Of a DNA stretch of 40,868 nucleotides, positions 31,588 through 39,581 are shown one piece after another (position 1 is the stretch's first letter; every line of letters begins with the position of its first letter). The translations under genes were made by a program, and so were the position numbers. A model generated the notes under the pieces. That model worked only from the letters and a program-made list of their open reading frames with translations, had not been told where the DNA came from and made no database searches. Source of the DNA: RZYP01 sp050256135 (lineage in GTDB: Bacteria; Bacillota; Negativicutes; Acidaminococcales; Acidaminococcaceae); NCBI GenBank assembly GCA_050256135.1, contig JBFWIF010000008.1:1-40868 (forward strand). The letters run 5' to 3'.

Positions 31588-32415
31588 TTATTTACCCCCT
31601 TGTGCGGCAGCAATTAGTTCATCATAAGCTTCGGTATATTCTATTTGGCCTTCAGCTTTATAGAGAACGCCGATAGGGAATTTGCCGGCCTTTTGTTCTT
31701 CATTCAGTTTTTCGAAAGCTGCGAGCGGAAGTGCATGGTCACGCTGCCATTTTATCATGTCGGCAGGTCCGCCCATCTTATTCTGACGTCCGAAGGAAAT
31801 TGGGCAGGCAGTAACAGCTTCAATCAAGCTGAAACCTTTGTGTTCAATTCCTTGGGCAATCAGATCTGCAAGCATTGGAGCATGGAAAGTAGTAGCACGT
31901 GCTACAAAAGTAGCACCGGCTGCTTTGACGAGTTCAGCGATATCAAAAGATTTCTCGACGGTGCCATAAGGAGCCGTAGTAGCTTTAGCATGTTCAGGAG
32001 TCAAAGGTGAATACTGACCGCCAGTCATACCATAAATACTATTATTATAAAGTACAACTGTCATATCGATGTTACGGCGTGCGGCATGAATCAGATGATT
32101 GCCGCCGATTGCTGTTGCATCACCGTCACCTGTAACGACAATTACTTTAAGACTTGGGTCAGCCAATTTGACACCTGTAGCAACTGGCAGGGCACGACCA
32201 TGTGCTGAATGTACTGTGTTGAAATCAAGGTAACCGGAAGCACGGCTTGAACAGCCGATGCCGGAAATAACAGCTACATTATCTTTGGCAAGATTAAGTT
32301 TTGCAACTGCTTTGACTATGCAGCCGGTAACAATGCCATTGCCGCAGCCCGGGCACCAAATGTGAGGCAAACGACCCGGTCGAAAATATTTATCTATCAT
32401 TTCTTCCATATTCAT
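31588..32415 (-). CDS. korB: 2-oxoacid:ferredoxin oxidoreductase beta subunit
   Basis: A 275-residue thiamine-pyrophosphate subunit. HIWCPGCGNGIV at the N-terminus, SGIGCSSRASGYLDFNTVHS, and the TPP/Mg motif VVTGDGDATAIGGNHLIHA near residue 95 with NNSIYGMTGGQ identify it. GAGGAGG lies 8 nt before ATG 32415. Sits between korA and korC; short gaps on both sides indicate one transcript. Confidence 0.94.
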   Translation of the reverse strand: MNMEEMIDKYFRPGRLPHIWCPGCGNGIVTGCIVKAVAKLNLAKDNVAVISGIGCSSRASGYLDFNTVHSAHGRALPVATGVKLADPSLKVIVVTGDGDATAIGGNHLIHAARRNIDMTVVLYNNSIYGMTGGQYSPLTPEHAKATTAPYGTVEKSFDIAELVKAAGATFVARATTFHAPMLADLIAQGIEHKGFSLIEAVTACPISFGRQNKMGGPADMIKWQRDHALPLAAFEKLNEEQKAGKFPIGVLYKAEGQIEYTEAYDELIAAAQGGK

Positions 32416-32446
32416 AAAAAAATCCTCCTCTCAAGTGGTACTCTTT

Positions 32447-33583
32447 TTATTTGAATGCTTTTTCCATTTCAGCTAATACTTCTGCCGGAGCAGCAGGTTC
32501 GTTATCATATTTGGCAAAGAGCGTCACAGGAACTTTACCAGCGACGGCACGTTCAACTTCCAGCACGTATTGACCATAGTTCAATTCATGGACCATGATG
32601 TGTTTTACTTTGCCTGCCAGTGCTTTCATTTGTTTTTCGGCAAACGGCCAGATGGTAATAGGGCGGACCAAACCAACTTTCATGCCTTTGGCTCGAGCCA
32701 TGTCAACAGCTTCATAAGCCGCACGCGCAGCGCCGCCGAAAGCGACGATGGCATATTCTGCGTCGTCCATTGCATAGTTTTCAACTTCGACGATGTCGTC
32801 AAGGTTGTTATAAAGTTTATCATGCTGCCGGTTGGTAGCTGCCAGTGTAGCGGCAGGTGTTCCTTTAGGGAAACCTGTGTCATCATGCACAAGACCGGTT
32901 ACATGCCAGCGGTAACCGCTGCCGAAAGGAGGCATTGCCGGTACCAGAGATTCATCGGTCGCATAAGCCTTGAATTCTTCAGGCGGGCAGGTTGGCATTT
33001 TGCGTTCTACCTGCGGAATCTCATCATAATTATCCGGTAACTCAATTTTTTCACGCATATGACCGATTACTTCATCCATCAACAGGATAACCGGTACGCG
33101 GTATTTTTCGCTTAAAGCGTAAGCACGTAATGTAAGATCAAAGCATTCAGGAACACTTGCCGGTGTCAGGGCAATCAACCAATGGTCACCATGAGTTCCC
33201 CAACGTGCCTGCATGATATCGCCCTGGGATGGCGAAGTAGGCTGGCCAGTAGAAGGGCCAACGCGTTGTACGTTGACAATAACAAGAGGTATTTCTGCCA
33301 TGCAGGCATAGCCGATCAGTTCTTGTTTGAGGGAAAAACCAGGGCCACTTGTTGCAGTCATAACTTTTTTGCCTGTCAGGGAAGCACCGATGATGGCACC
33401 CATGCTGGCAATTTCGTCTTCCATCTGAATAAACTTACCACCAACTTTCGGCAGTTTTTCAGCTAAAGACTCAGCTACTTCAGTAGATGGCGTTATAGGA
33501 TAACCACCAAAGAATTTCACGCCTGCGGCAATTGCGCCTTCAACTACTGCCTGGTTACCTTGCAATAGAAGTATTTTAGACAT
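32447..33583 (-). CDS. korA: 2-oxoacid:ferredoxin oxidoreductase alpha subunit
   Basis: A 378-residue alpha subunit. It starts LLQGNQAVVEGAIAAG and includes FFGGYPITPSTEVAE, MEDEIASMGAIIGAS and TATSGPGFSLKQE, typical of KorA/VorB-type subunits, and ends with a C-terminal domain carrying HELNYGQYVLEVERA. AAGGAG precedes ATG. In the korDABC operon just downstream of the small ferredoxin subunit. Confidence 0.94.
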   Translation of the reverse strand: MSKILLLQGNQAVVEGAIAAGVKFFGGYPITPSTEVAESLAEKLPKVGGKFIQMEDEIASMGAIIGASLTGKKVMTATSGPGFSLKQELIGYACMAEIPLVIVNVQRVGPSTGQPTSPSQGDIMQARWGTHGDHWLIALTPASVPECFDLTLRAYALSEKYRVPVILLMDEVIGHMREKIELPDNYDEIPQVERKMPTCPPEEFKAYATDESLVPAMPPFGSGYRWHVTGLVHDDTGFPKGTPAATLAATNRQHDKLYNNLDDIVEVENYAMDDAEYAIVAFGGAARAAYEAVDMARAKGMKVGLVRPITIWPFAEKQMKALAGKVKHIMVHELNYGQYVLEVERAVAGKVPVTLFAKYDNEPAAPAEVLAEMEKAFK

Positions 33584-33600
33584 AAAGTTTCACTCCTTTA

Positions 33601-33780
33601 TTATTTTTCAAGAAAAATCGCGTAATCAGGACAGCGTGTTTCACATTGTCCGCATTTTATGCAGTCCTTTTCGTTTACGACTTCAACTTTCTCAATTTCG
33701 TTTACTGCGAGGACCTTCTTAGGGCAAAAAGCGACACAGATACCGCAGCCTTTGCAACGTTCGATATGAATTTTCAGCAT
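33601..33780 (-). CDS. korD: Kor delta subunit, 2x[4Fe-4S] ferredoxin, 59 aa
   Basis: A 59-residue gene that length filters easily miss. Read on the minus strand from ATG at 33780 it gives MLKIHIERCKGCGICVAFCP, then DCIKCGQCETRCPDYAIF and a TAA at 33601-33603. Two CxxCxxCxxxCP motifs give two [4Fe-4S] clusters. An AAGGAGGG ribosome site lies 7 nt upstream. It starts the operon, 17 bp before korA, and should carry electrons from the TPP site to external ferredoxin. Confidence 0.93.
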   Translation of the reverse strand: MLKIHIERCKGCGICVAFCPKKVLAVNEIEKVEVVNEKDCIKCGQCETRCPDYAIFLEK

Positions 33781-33867
33781 AAGATACCCTCCTTAAATAT
33801 TTATAGGAATAAATTTAAAAACATCAAAAAAATTAGGCTTTTTTACAAGCCACATAATCCCTTCTTA

Positions 33868-33896
33868 ATTATACAGCAAAAAATTGAGCCATTAAA
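33868..33896 (-). promoter_or_regulatory. Probable korDABC promoter
   Basis: On the minus strand TATAAT (33873-33868) has perfect -10 consensus, with a weak TTTAAT (33896-33891) 17 bp upstream. It lies about 90 bp before korD, back to back with the TetR promoter. Confidence 0.5.
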
Positions 33897-33929
33897 CCCC
33901 CGCAAACATAAAACGCAAATTGTTTTTCA

Positions 33930-33965
33930 GACAAAAGTGTCAAAATTTAAGGCAAATGATATAAT
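33930..33965 (+). promoter_or_regulatory. TetR-gene promoter with candidate operator
   Basis: GTGTCA (33937-33942) and TATAAT (33960-33965) are 17 bp apart. GACA-AAAG-TGTC (33930-33941) is an inverted repeat covering the -35, a natural place for autorepression by the TetR protein and possibly for control of the divergent kor operon. Confidence 0.45.
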
Positions 33966-33992
33966 ATAAAATATAGAGGGGAGGTTTAGAAG

Positions 33993-34676
33993 TTGGAAAT
34001 TGACAAATCGCTGCCAAAAAGTGAAAGAATTTTGCTAGCAGCCGCTGATGTTTTTTCACGCAAGGGGTATTTGCAGGCGACTTTGGACGAAATAATTGAA
34101 ATAGCGGATACGGGGAAGGGTACTGTCTATAATTATTTTAAAAATAAAGATAATTTATTTTATACTTTGGTTTCCAAGATAAATGAGCCATTTGTCATTG
34201 ATTTGCAAGCAATCGAAGCAAGTGAAGAGTCTCCTTTACTGAAGTTGGAATTATATTTGAAGGAAATGCTCGATTTCTTGCGTACCAATGATACTCTGTG
34301 GCAGGTGCTTTTCTATGAAATGATGGGGGCTAACAGAGGATGGTATTTTATCCATGATTATGCAACTAAGGAAAACCGTCTTGTTGTTAAATGGGGAGCA
34401 GGACCAACAAAGGAAGAGGCAGAGCGTGTAGCTCGATACTCTGAACTTATTAGTTCTAGCTTCGTGATACTTGAGAATATAATGCAGGAAGGTGTCGATA
34501 CAGGAGTCTTTAAACCAAGCCCGGAAAATAAGGGCGTCCATTATGCAGCAAGACATCTTTACGGCGGTGTAGCTATGGCGGTTTTCTTCGGTAATGACAG
34601 AGAGGAATCTTCTGCGACAGTTGCTAAAATCATCGCTGATCGTTTCCTTTTCGGTTTTGCCAATCCAATAAAATGA
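33993..34676 (+). CDS. TetR/AcrR-family regulator
   Basis: A 227-residue regulator. The N-terminal helix-turn-helix is VFSRKGYLQATLDEIIEIAD followed by TGKGTVYNYFKNKDNLF, diagnostic for the family; the C-terminal domain binds an unknown ligand. TTG 33993 follows GGGGAGG. It is divergent from korDABC and upstream of the SLC13 transporter, so either may be its target. A terminator-like hairpin separates it from the transporter. Confidence 0.88.
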   Translation: MEIDKSLPKSERILLAAADVFSRKGYLQATLDEIIEIADTGKGTVYNYFKNKDNLFYTLVSKINEPFVIDLQAIEASEESPLLKLELYLKEMLDFLRTNDTLWQVLFYEMMGANRGWYFIHDYATKENRLVVKWGAGPTKEEAERVARYSELISSSFVILENIMQEGVDTGVFKPSPENKGVHYAARHLYGGVAMAVFFGNDREESSATVAKIIADRFLFGFANPIK

Positions 34677-34705
34677 ATAAAGATATTCCAATTTGAAAAT
34701 ATAGT

Positions 34706-34734
34706 TTGAAATATTTATCAAAATAGTGTATAAC
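34706..34734 (+). promoter_or_regulatory. Probable promoter of the SLC13 transporter
   Basis: TTGAAA (34706-34711) and TATAAC (34729-34734) are 17 bp apart, each close to consensus. The expected transcript start (about 34741) precedes the hairpin at 34759-34797. Confidence 0.55.
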
Positions 34735-34758
34735 CATTGTTGTAGAGTGCAAAGTTGG

Positions 34759-34797
34759 ACTCCGATATGCCATGAAAGTGGCGTATTGGAGTTTTCT
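34759..34797 (+). terminator. Hairpin: TetR terminator or transporter leader attenuator
   Basis: A 14-bp stem (ACTCCGATATGCCA / TGGCGTATTGGAGT) with a 6-nt loop is followed by TTTCT. It can end tetR transcripts, but it also lies downstream of the transporter's apparent promoter. Confidence 0.6.
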
Positions 34798-34850
34798 CTA
34801 TTTAAGGCTTCTTTTGCAGCAAAAAATTTATTCAAAGGAGTTGGTGAAAC

Positions 34851-36338
34851 ATGGGTGACATCAAAAAAGAAAGCAGCGATAAGTTAGGTTTTTTTAAACA
34901 GTACGGATTTTATCTCGCTTTGGCTGTATTGGCAGCCATAGTGCTTCTACCTCAGCAGGATGGTCTTTCAGTAGCAGGACAACGAATGATTGGTATCATG
35001 GTGTTTTCTGTAATCGTTTGGGCAACAACAGCAATCTCATATCCAGTCAGCGCAGGCGTTATTATGACGTTGATGGCTTTTTTGGTAGGTTTCGCTCCTA
35101 ACCCGGCAACCGGTAAGCTTTATGGTACTGCGGGTGGCTTGGCAATGGGACTGAAGGGTTTTGCATCTACCGCTTTCTGTCTTGTGGCCGCAGCTATGTT
35201 TTTAGCAGCAGCTATGACAAAGACCGGTTTGGACAAGCGTATTGCTCTTGTAATTTTATCCAAACTTGGTGCTAAGGCGAACAGGGTAGTAATAGGTGTT
35301 ATTCTCTGCGGCTTTATTTTAAGTTTCTTTGTTCCAAGTACTACGGCACGTGTAGCTTGCTTGGTACCAATTGTTATTGGTATGATCAAAGCGTTTAATG
35401 TTCCGATGAAAAGCAGGTTTGCGGCTATGTTGATGATTACTGTCGCACAGGTCGACAGTGTTTGGAATGTTGGGATTAAAACGGCAGCGGCTCAAAATAT
35501 GGTAGCTGTAAGTTTTATCAAAAGCCAATTAGGCGTGGATATCTCCTGGCTGGATTGGTTTATTGCAGCTGCGCCATTTGCGATTTTAATGTCTATATGT
35601 TTGTATAAGTTAATGCTGTATCTCTTCCCGCCGGAAATTGATGAAATTCCTGGTGGCCAAGCTACAGTTAAAAAATTACTGCAGGAAATGGGTGATATAA
35701 CAACTAATGAAAAGAAACTGCTGTTTGTTTCAATTGCCTTGCTGTGCTTGTGGACGACGGAAAAAACATTTCATCAGCTGGATACCTCAACGACTACCAT
35801 GCTTGCTGTAACCCTTCTGATGCTGCCTAAGATTGGGGTTATGAACTGGGAGGAAACAGTGCAGAAGATTAACTGGGGGACTGTTCTGTTATTCGGCGTG
35901 GGGATTTCTTTGGGATCAGCCTTGCTTTCTACCAAAGCGGCAGCCTGGATGGCTACTCAGATTGTAACAGGTTTCGGACTTGCTAATTCAACTACGCTTG
36001 TTGTTTTGGGCATTATGGCTTTGTTCCTAATCGTTATTCATACTGGCTTTGCCAGCGCTACAGGCCTTGCAGCGGCAATTATACCTATCATTATTTCCGT
36101 TCTGCAAAGCCTGAAAACTCCAGGTGTCAATATTATCGGCATGACGATGATATTGCAATATGTCGTCAGTTTTGGTTTTATCCTGCCGGTCAATGCACCG
36201 CAGAATATGATTGCTTACGGTACTGATACCTTTGAAGTGCGCGATTTTGTCCGCTCTGGCATACCGCTTACTATCATCGGGTTTTCCCTGATTATGTTAT
36301 TAGGTGCTACCTACTGGAAGTGGTTAGGTTTGGTTTAA
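34851..36338 (+). CDS. SLC13/DASS-family carboxylate transporter
   Basis: A 495-residue permease with about 11-12 membrane segments of the divalent anion:sodium symporter family. SFFVPSTTARVACLVP near residue 162 is the first helix-hairpin/SNT-like region; the second is in FASATGLAAAIIPII near residue 402, and ILPVNAPQNMIAYG follows. It imports dicarboxylates or tricarboxylates such as succinate, malate or citrate, usually with sodium. AAAGGAG lies upstream of ATG 34851. Given the CoA-transferase and mutase in this window, succinate is an attractive but unproven substrate. Confidence 0.88.
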   Translation: MGDIKKESSDKLGFFKQYGFYLALAVLAAIVLLPQQDGLSVAGQRMIGIMVFSVIVWATTAISYPVSAGVIMTLMAFLVGFAPNPATGKLYGTAGGLAMGLKGFASTAFCLVAAAMFLAAAMTKTGLDKRIALVILSKLGAKANRVVIGVILCGFILSFFVPSTTARVACLVPIVIGMIKAFNVPMKSRFAAMLMITVAQVDSVWNVGIKTAAAQNMVAVSFIKSQLGVDISWLDWFIAAAPFAILMSICLYKLMLYLFPPEIDEIPGGQATVKKLLQEMGDITTNEKKLLFVSIALLCLWTTEKTFHQLDTSTTTMLAVTLLMLPKIGVMNWEETVQKINWGTVLLFGVGISLGSALLSTKAAAWMATQIVTGFGLANSTTLVVLGIMALFLIVIHTGFASATGLAAAIIPIIISVLQSLKTPGVNIIGMTMILQYVVSFGFILPVNAPQNMIAYGTDTFEVRDFVRSGIPLTIIGFSLIMLLGATYWKWLGLV

Positions 36339-36360
36339 AAAATATTTATAGCTATATGCG

Positions 36361-36395
36361 AAGAAGGCTCGTCCAATTGGACGAGCCTTCTTTTT
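36361..36395. terminator. 32-bp perfect palindrome, bidirectional terminator
   Basis: The half-site AAGAAGGCTCGTCCAA is mirrored exactly, with T-runs, between the convergent transporter and metQ. Confidence 0.9.
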
Positions 36396-36412
36396 GCATA
36401 GCAACGATTTAT

Positions 36413-37243
36413 TTATTTGTTTGTCCAGCCTGGAGTTACGGAACCTTTGAAATGGTCAGCGATAAATTTGGCATTTTCGTCTGATTGGTAAGCTTTGATA
36501 AAGGCTTTTACTCTTGGGTCGTCTTTCATTTTCTCTTTGGTAACGAGAATATTAACGAAGGGGGATTCGGCAGACTCAATGAAGATGGAATCTTTAACCG
36601 GATTCATTCCTGTAGCAATAGCGTAGTTAGTGTTAATGACGGCAACATCAAGATCGGAAAGGCTGCGGGGAATGATTGCCGCATCAAGCTCTTTAAACTG
36701 GAATTTATGTGGGTTAGCGGTGATATCTTCCAAAGTAGCTCTTACACCGATGCCATCTTTCAGGGTTATTAATTTTTGCGCTGCTAACAACAGAAGAGCA
36801 CGGCCTCCATTGGTTGGGTCATTCGGAATGCCGATAGTAGCTCCATCTGGGATAGTTTCACCCTTTTTAATTTTTTGGGAATAGGCAGCCATCGGGAAGT
36901 TAACTGATTTAGCTACTTCCACCAAATCATATTTACGGTCCTTGACTGTGTTATCAAGGTATGGACGGTGCTGCATGCTGTTCAGGTCTAGTTCTCCCTG
37001 GAACAGTGCGACGTTTGGTTGGATATAATCGTTGAATTCTACAACTTCAACTTTCAAGCCTTGTTTAGCTGCGATTTTTTTAACGTTGTCAAGAATTTCA
37101 GCATGAGGACCGGCTGTGACGCCTACTTTCAGGGTTTGCACGGTTTTCTTTTCTTCGGTTTTTTTATCGCTGCCGCCGCAGCCAGCTACTGCAAATGCTG
37201 CCAAAAGCAAGCCTGTAGCTAAGATGGAAATGCTTTTTTTCAT
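36413..37243 (-). CDS. metQ: Methionine ABC transporter substrate-binding lipoprotein
   Basis: A 276-residue NlpA-family lipoprotein. A signal peptide ends in the lipobox AVAGC (lipidated Cys22); mature residues show LKVGVTAGPHAEILDNVKK and LNSMQHRPYLDN, typical of MetQ. It binds methionine (often D- as well as L-) and passes it to MetI. Ribosome site GGGGGA precedes ATG. Last gene of metNIQ under the SAM-I riboswitch. Confidence 0.93.
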   Translation of the reverse strand: MKKSISILATGLLLAAFAVAGCGGSDKKTEEKKTVQTLKVGVTAGPHAEILDNVKKIAAKQGLKVEVVEFNDYIQPNVALFQGELDLNSMQHRPYLDNTVKDRKYDLVEVAKSVNFPMAAYSQKIKKGETIPDGATIGIPNDPTNGGRALLLLAAQKLITLKDGIGVRATLEDITANPHKFQFKELDAAIIPRSLSDLDVAVINTNYAIATGMNPVKDSIFIESAESPFVNILVTKEKMKDDPRVKAFIKAYQSDENAKFIADHFKGSVTPGWTNK

Positions 37244-37255
37244 AAATAAATCCCC

Positions 37256-37915
37256 CTATAATTTATTTTTATTTAATTTTTTGGATATGTAATTACCGCA
37301 AGACTGGACAATTTGTACTTGGGCAATCAAAACAACAACAGTTGCAATCATGATATCAACGCGGAAACGCTGATAACCATAACGGATTGCCAGGTCACCT
37401 AGACCACCACCGCCAAGGGCACCGGCCATTGCCGAGTAACCTATGAGGCTTATAATAGCTAGTGTGACGCCTAAAACAATGGAATGCAGTGCTTCAGGGA
37501 GCAGTACTTTGTTAATTATTTGCAGTGGACTTGCACCCATGGCTTGAGCAGCTTCAATAACGCCGTGATCAATTTCCAGCAGAGAAGATTCAATAATGCG
37601 GGCGATGAAAGGTGCTGCCGAAATTGTCAAAGGAACAATAGCAGCTGTCGTACCAATGGAAGAACCAACAATCATGCGCGTCAAAGGAATGATTGCAACC
37701 ATCAGGATAATGAAAGGTGTAGAGCGGGTTGCATTAACTACAGCACCCAAAATAGCATTAACAGGTGTATTTTCCAAAATGTGCCCCTTACGGGTTACAG
37801 TTAGGATAACGCCAAGTGGCAAACCAATCAATGTAGAGATAATAGTGGAAGCGGCAACCATATAACAGGTTTCAATAAAAGATTTAATTAAAAGGTTGAT
37901 AACTTCAGGCGACAT
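37256..37915 (-). CDS. metI: Methionine ABC transporter permease
   Basis: A 219-residue inner-membrane permease with five to six membrane segments and the ABC-permease coupling loop EAAQAMGASPLQIINKVLLP (near residue 140). The start overlaps the metN stop by 11 bases, and its GGAGGTG ribosome site lies inside metN, so synthesis is coupled. Works as a dimer with MetN. Confidence 0.94.
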   Translation of the reverse strand: MSPEVINLLIKSFIETCYMVAASTIISTLIGLPLGVILTVTRKGHILENTPVNAILGAVVNATRSTPFIILMVAIIPLTRMIVGSSIGTTAAIVPLTISAAPFIARIIESSLLEIDHGVIEAAQAMGASPLQIINKVLLPEALHSIVLGVTLAIISLIGYSAMAGALGGGGLGDLAIRYGYQRFRVDIMIATVVVLIAQVQIVQSCGNYISKKLNKNKL

Positions 37916-38942
37916 AGCCCATCACCTCCATTCTGAGATTTCTTTCATGCAAATAGGTAAGAGCAGCTTTAATTGAGCTGCGAACACCTGAGATTTCTAC
38001 AAGCAGGGTGCCATAAGGAGTTTCTTTGATACTTTCGATATTGCCATATAGAATGTTGACATCGACATCGAATTTTTTAACCAGGCTGGAAATCAAAGGA
38101 TCTCCTGCGGAAGCGCCGATAAAGGATAAGCGGATCAATAACTTGCCGCCTTCGATGTATTCTTTGCTAAGTGGTACGTCTTTCAGTATTGCTGGCAGTT
38201 CAACATTATTGATACTCTTGATGAAATCTTTGGTGGTAGGTGTTTTCGGATTGGTGAAGAGGTCGAACATAGTGCCTTCTTCAATAATGTCGCCATTCTC
38301 AATTACGGCAACTCTGTCGCAGATTTCTTTCACTACCTGCATCTGGTGCGTAATCATCACAATGGTCAGATTCATGCGCTTATTGATGTCCTTCAGCAAA
38401 TCCAGGATGGATTTGGTTGTCTGCGGGTCAAGCGCAGAAGTTGCTTCGTCGCAAAGCAGGACTTTCGGTGAGCTGGCTAAGGCTCTGGCAATGCCAACAC
38501 GTTGTTTCTGTCCACCGGATAATTGCGATGGATAATGGTCGCGGCGTTCTACAAGTCCAACAAGGTCGAGCAGCGGTTCAACTTTTTTGCGGATATCATC
38601 TTTGGATAGGCCCTGTATTTCTAGTGGAAACGCAATATTATCATAAACGGTGCGTGATGCTAGCAGATTAAAATGCTGGAAAATCATGCCGATGTTCTGG
38701 CGTGCCTTTCTAAGTTCAGCTTCGCTCATGGCGGTAAGGTCCTGGCCATCAACTATTACTTGGCCACCGGTTGGTACTTCCAACATGTTTATGCAGCGAA
38801 TCAGGGTGCTTTTGCCGGCACCGCTCAGACCGATAACACCAAAAATCTCGCCGGCATTGATATTTAGATTGGTTTTATGCAATGCGTCGATATCGCCTGA
38901 TTTGCTATGATATGTTTTTTCTACATTATGTAGTTCGATCAT
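37905..38942 (-). CDS. metN: Methionine ABC transporter ATP-binding protein
   Basis: A 345-residue ATPase. Walker A GLSGAGKSTLIRCIN, signature LSGGQKQRVGIARALASSP, Walker B VLLCDEATSALDP and H-loop MITHQM are all intact; the C-terminal about 80 residues form the NIL domain that senses methionine. I chose ATG at 38942 (AAGGA 6 nt upstream, MIELHNVEKTY start). A longer in-frame reading to 39029 would run through the riboswitch terminator and was rejected. Confidence 0.95.
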   Translation of the reverse strand: MIELHNVEKTYHSKSGDIDALHKTNLNINAGEIFGVIGLSGAGKSTLIRCINMLEVPTGGQVIVDGQDLTAMSEAELRKARQNIGMIFQHFNLLASRTVYDNIAFPLEIQGLSKDDIRKKVEPLLDLVGLVERRDHYPSQLSGGQKQRVGIARALASSPKVLLCDEATSALDPQTTKSILDLLKDINKRMNLTIVMITHQMQVVKEICDRVAVIENGDIIEEGTMFDLFTNPKTPTTKDFIKSINNVELPAILKDVPLSKEYIEGGKLLIRLSFIGASAGDPLISSLVKKFDVDVNILYGNIESIKETPYGTLLVEISGVRSSIKAALTYLHERNLRMEVMGYVA

Positions 38943-38973
38943 GGTATTCCTTCTTTCTATAATTTCGGGCATT

Positions 38974-39000
38974 AAAAAAGCCTCTTCTTTCAGAAGAGGC
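38974..39000 (-). terminator. Terminator of the SAM riboswitch
   Basis: On the minus strand GCCTCTTCT-GAA-AGAAGAGGC is followed by six Us. It lies between the aptamer and metN and would close when SAM is bound. Confidence 0.9.
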
Positions 39001-39023
39001 ACGTAAAGTAATTTTAAATACGG

Positions 39024-39121
39024 CTTCATCTGTCAGGAACTCCTGAAGGATTTGGCACCGTTCACGGTTGTGATGGTTGCCGTAGCGTCATTGGGCCATT
39101 CCCTCGGCTACTCTTGATGAA
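39024..39121 (-). ncRNA. SAM-I riboswitch (S box)
   Basis: On the minus strand the order TTCATCAAGAG, GAGGGAATGGCCC, AATGACGCTACGGCAACC, then a GTGCCAAATCC segment and CAGATGAA matches the S-box aptamer: P1 (TTCATC/GATGAA), the kink-turn region and the pseudoknot partners. It represses metNIQ when S-adenosylmethionine is plentiful. Confidence 0.95.
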
Positions 39122-39142
39122 CACTTATGAAGTTATGGGATA

Positions 39143-39171
39143 ATGATACACACATATTTGTCTGTTGTCAA
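39143..39171 (-). promoter_or_regulatory. metNIQ promoter
   Basis: On the minus strand TTGACA (39171-39166) and TATCAT (39148-39143) are 17 bp apart, a near-ideal sigma-A promoter about 20 bp before the aptamer. Confidence 0.8.
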
Positions 39172-39269
39172 TAGTAAGCAAAAAAAATCTTGCAATTTCA
39201 CATAATAAAGTGTTAAAGTATTAAATGAGAAGTAATAAAAACTAAACTAGTTATTAAGGATGGTGCATT

Positions 39270-39581
39270 ATGAGCATTACGAATAAACTTAAAGATGAAC
39301 TGACGGATCAACTATTCAGAGCAATACTTTCTCTCAAGGATGAAGAGGAATGTTATCAGTTTTTTGAAGATGTCTGTACTGTTAGTGAAATAAAAGCTAT
39401 GGCACAAAGACTTGAAGTGGCAAGAATGCTTGATGAAGGCAGTATCTATGATGAAATCGTTGAAAAGACAGGGGCTAGTACAGCAACTATTTCGCGCGTC
39501 AAACGCTGCTTGGTTTACGGTGCTGATGGCTACCGCAATGTCCTGAATACGTTCAAAAAAGGGGAAGCAAGTAATGACTAA
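39270..39581 (+). CDS. YerC/YecD TrpR-related protein
   Basis: A 103-residue helical DNA-binding protein of the TrpR/YerC family. VCTVSEIKAMAQRLEVARML and the helix-turn-helix YDEIVEKTGASTATISRVKR are diagnostic. The family's regulatory role is not well known. AAGGATGG precedes ATG 39270. Its last 8 bases overlap hisZ, so it is part of the histidine operon, an arrangement suggesting a local regulator. Confidence 0.9.
   Translation: MSITNKLKDELTDQLFRAILSLKDEEECYQFFEDVCTVSEIKAMAQRLEVARMLDEGSIYDEIVEKTGASTATISRVKRCLVYGADGYRNVLNTFKKGEASND

Noticed and set aside
38943..39029. N-terminal extension of metN
   Set aside because: The extension is encoded by the SAM-riboswitch terminator and aptamer end; the internal ATG has a ribosome site and matches the family start.
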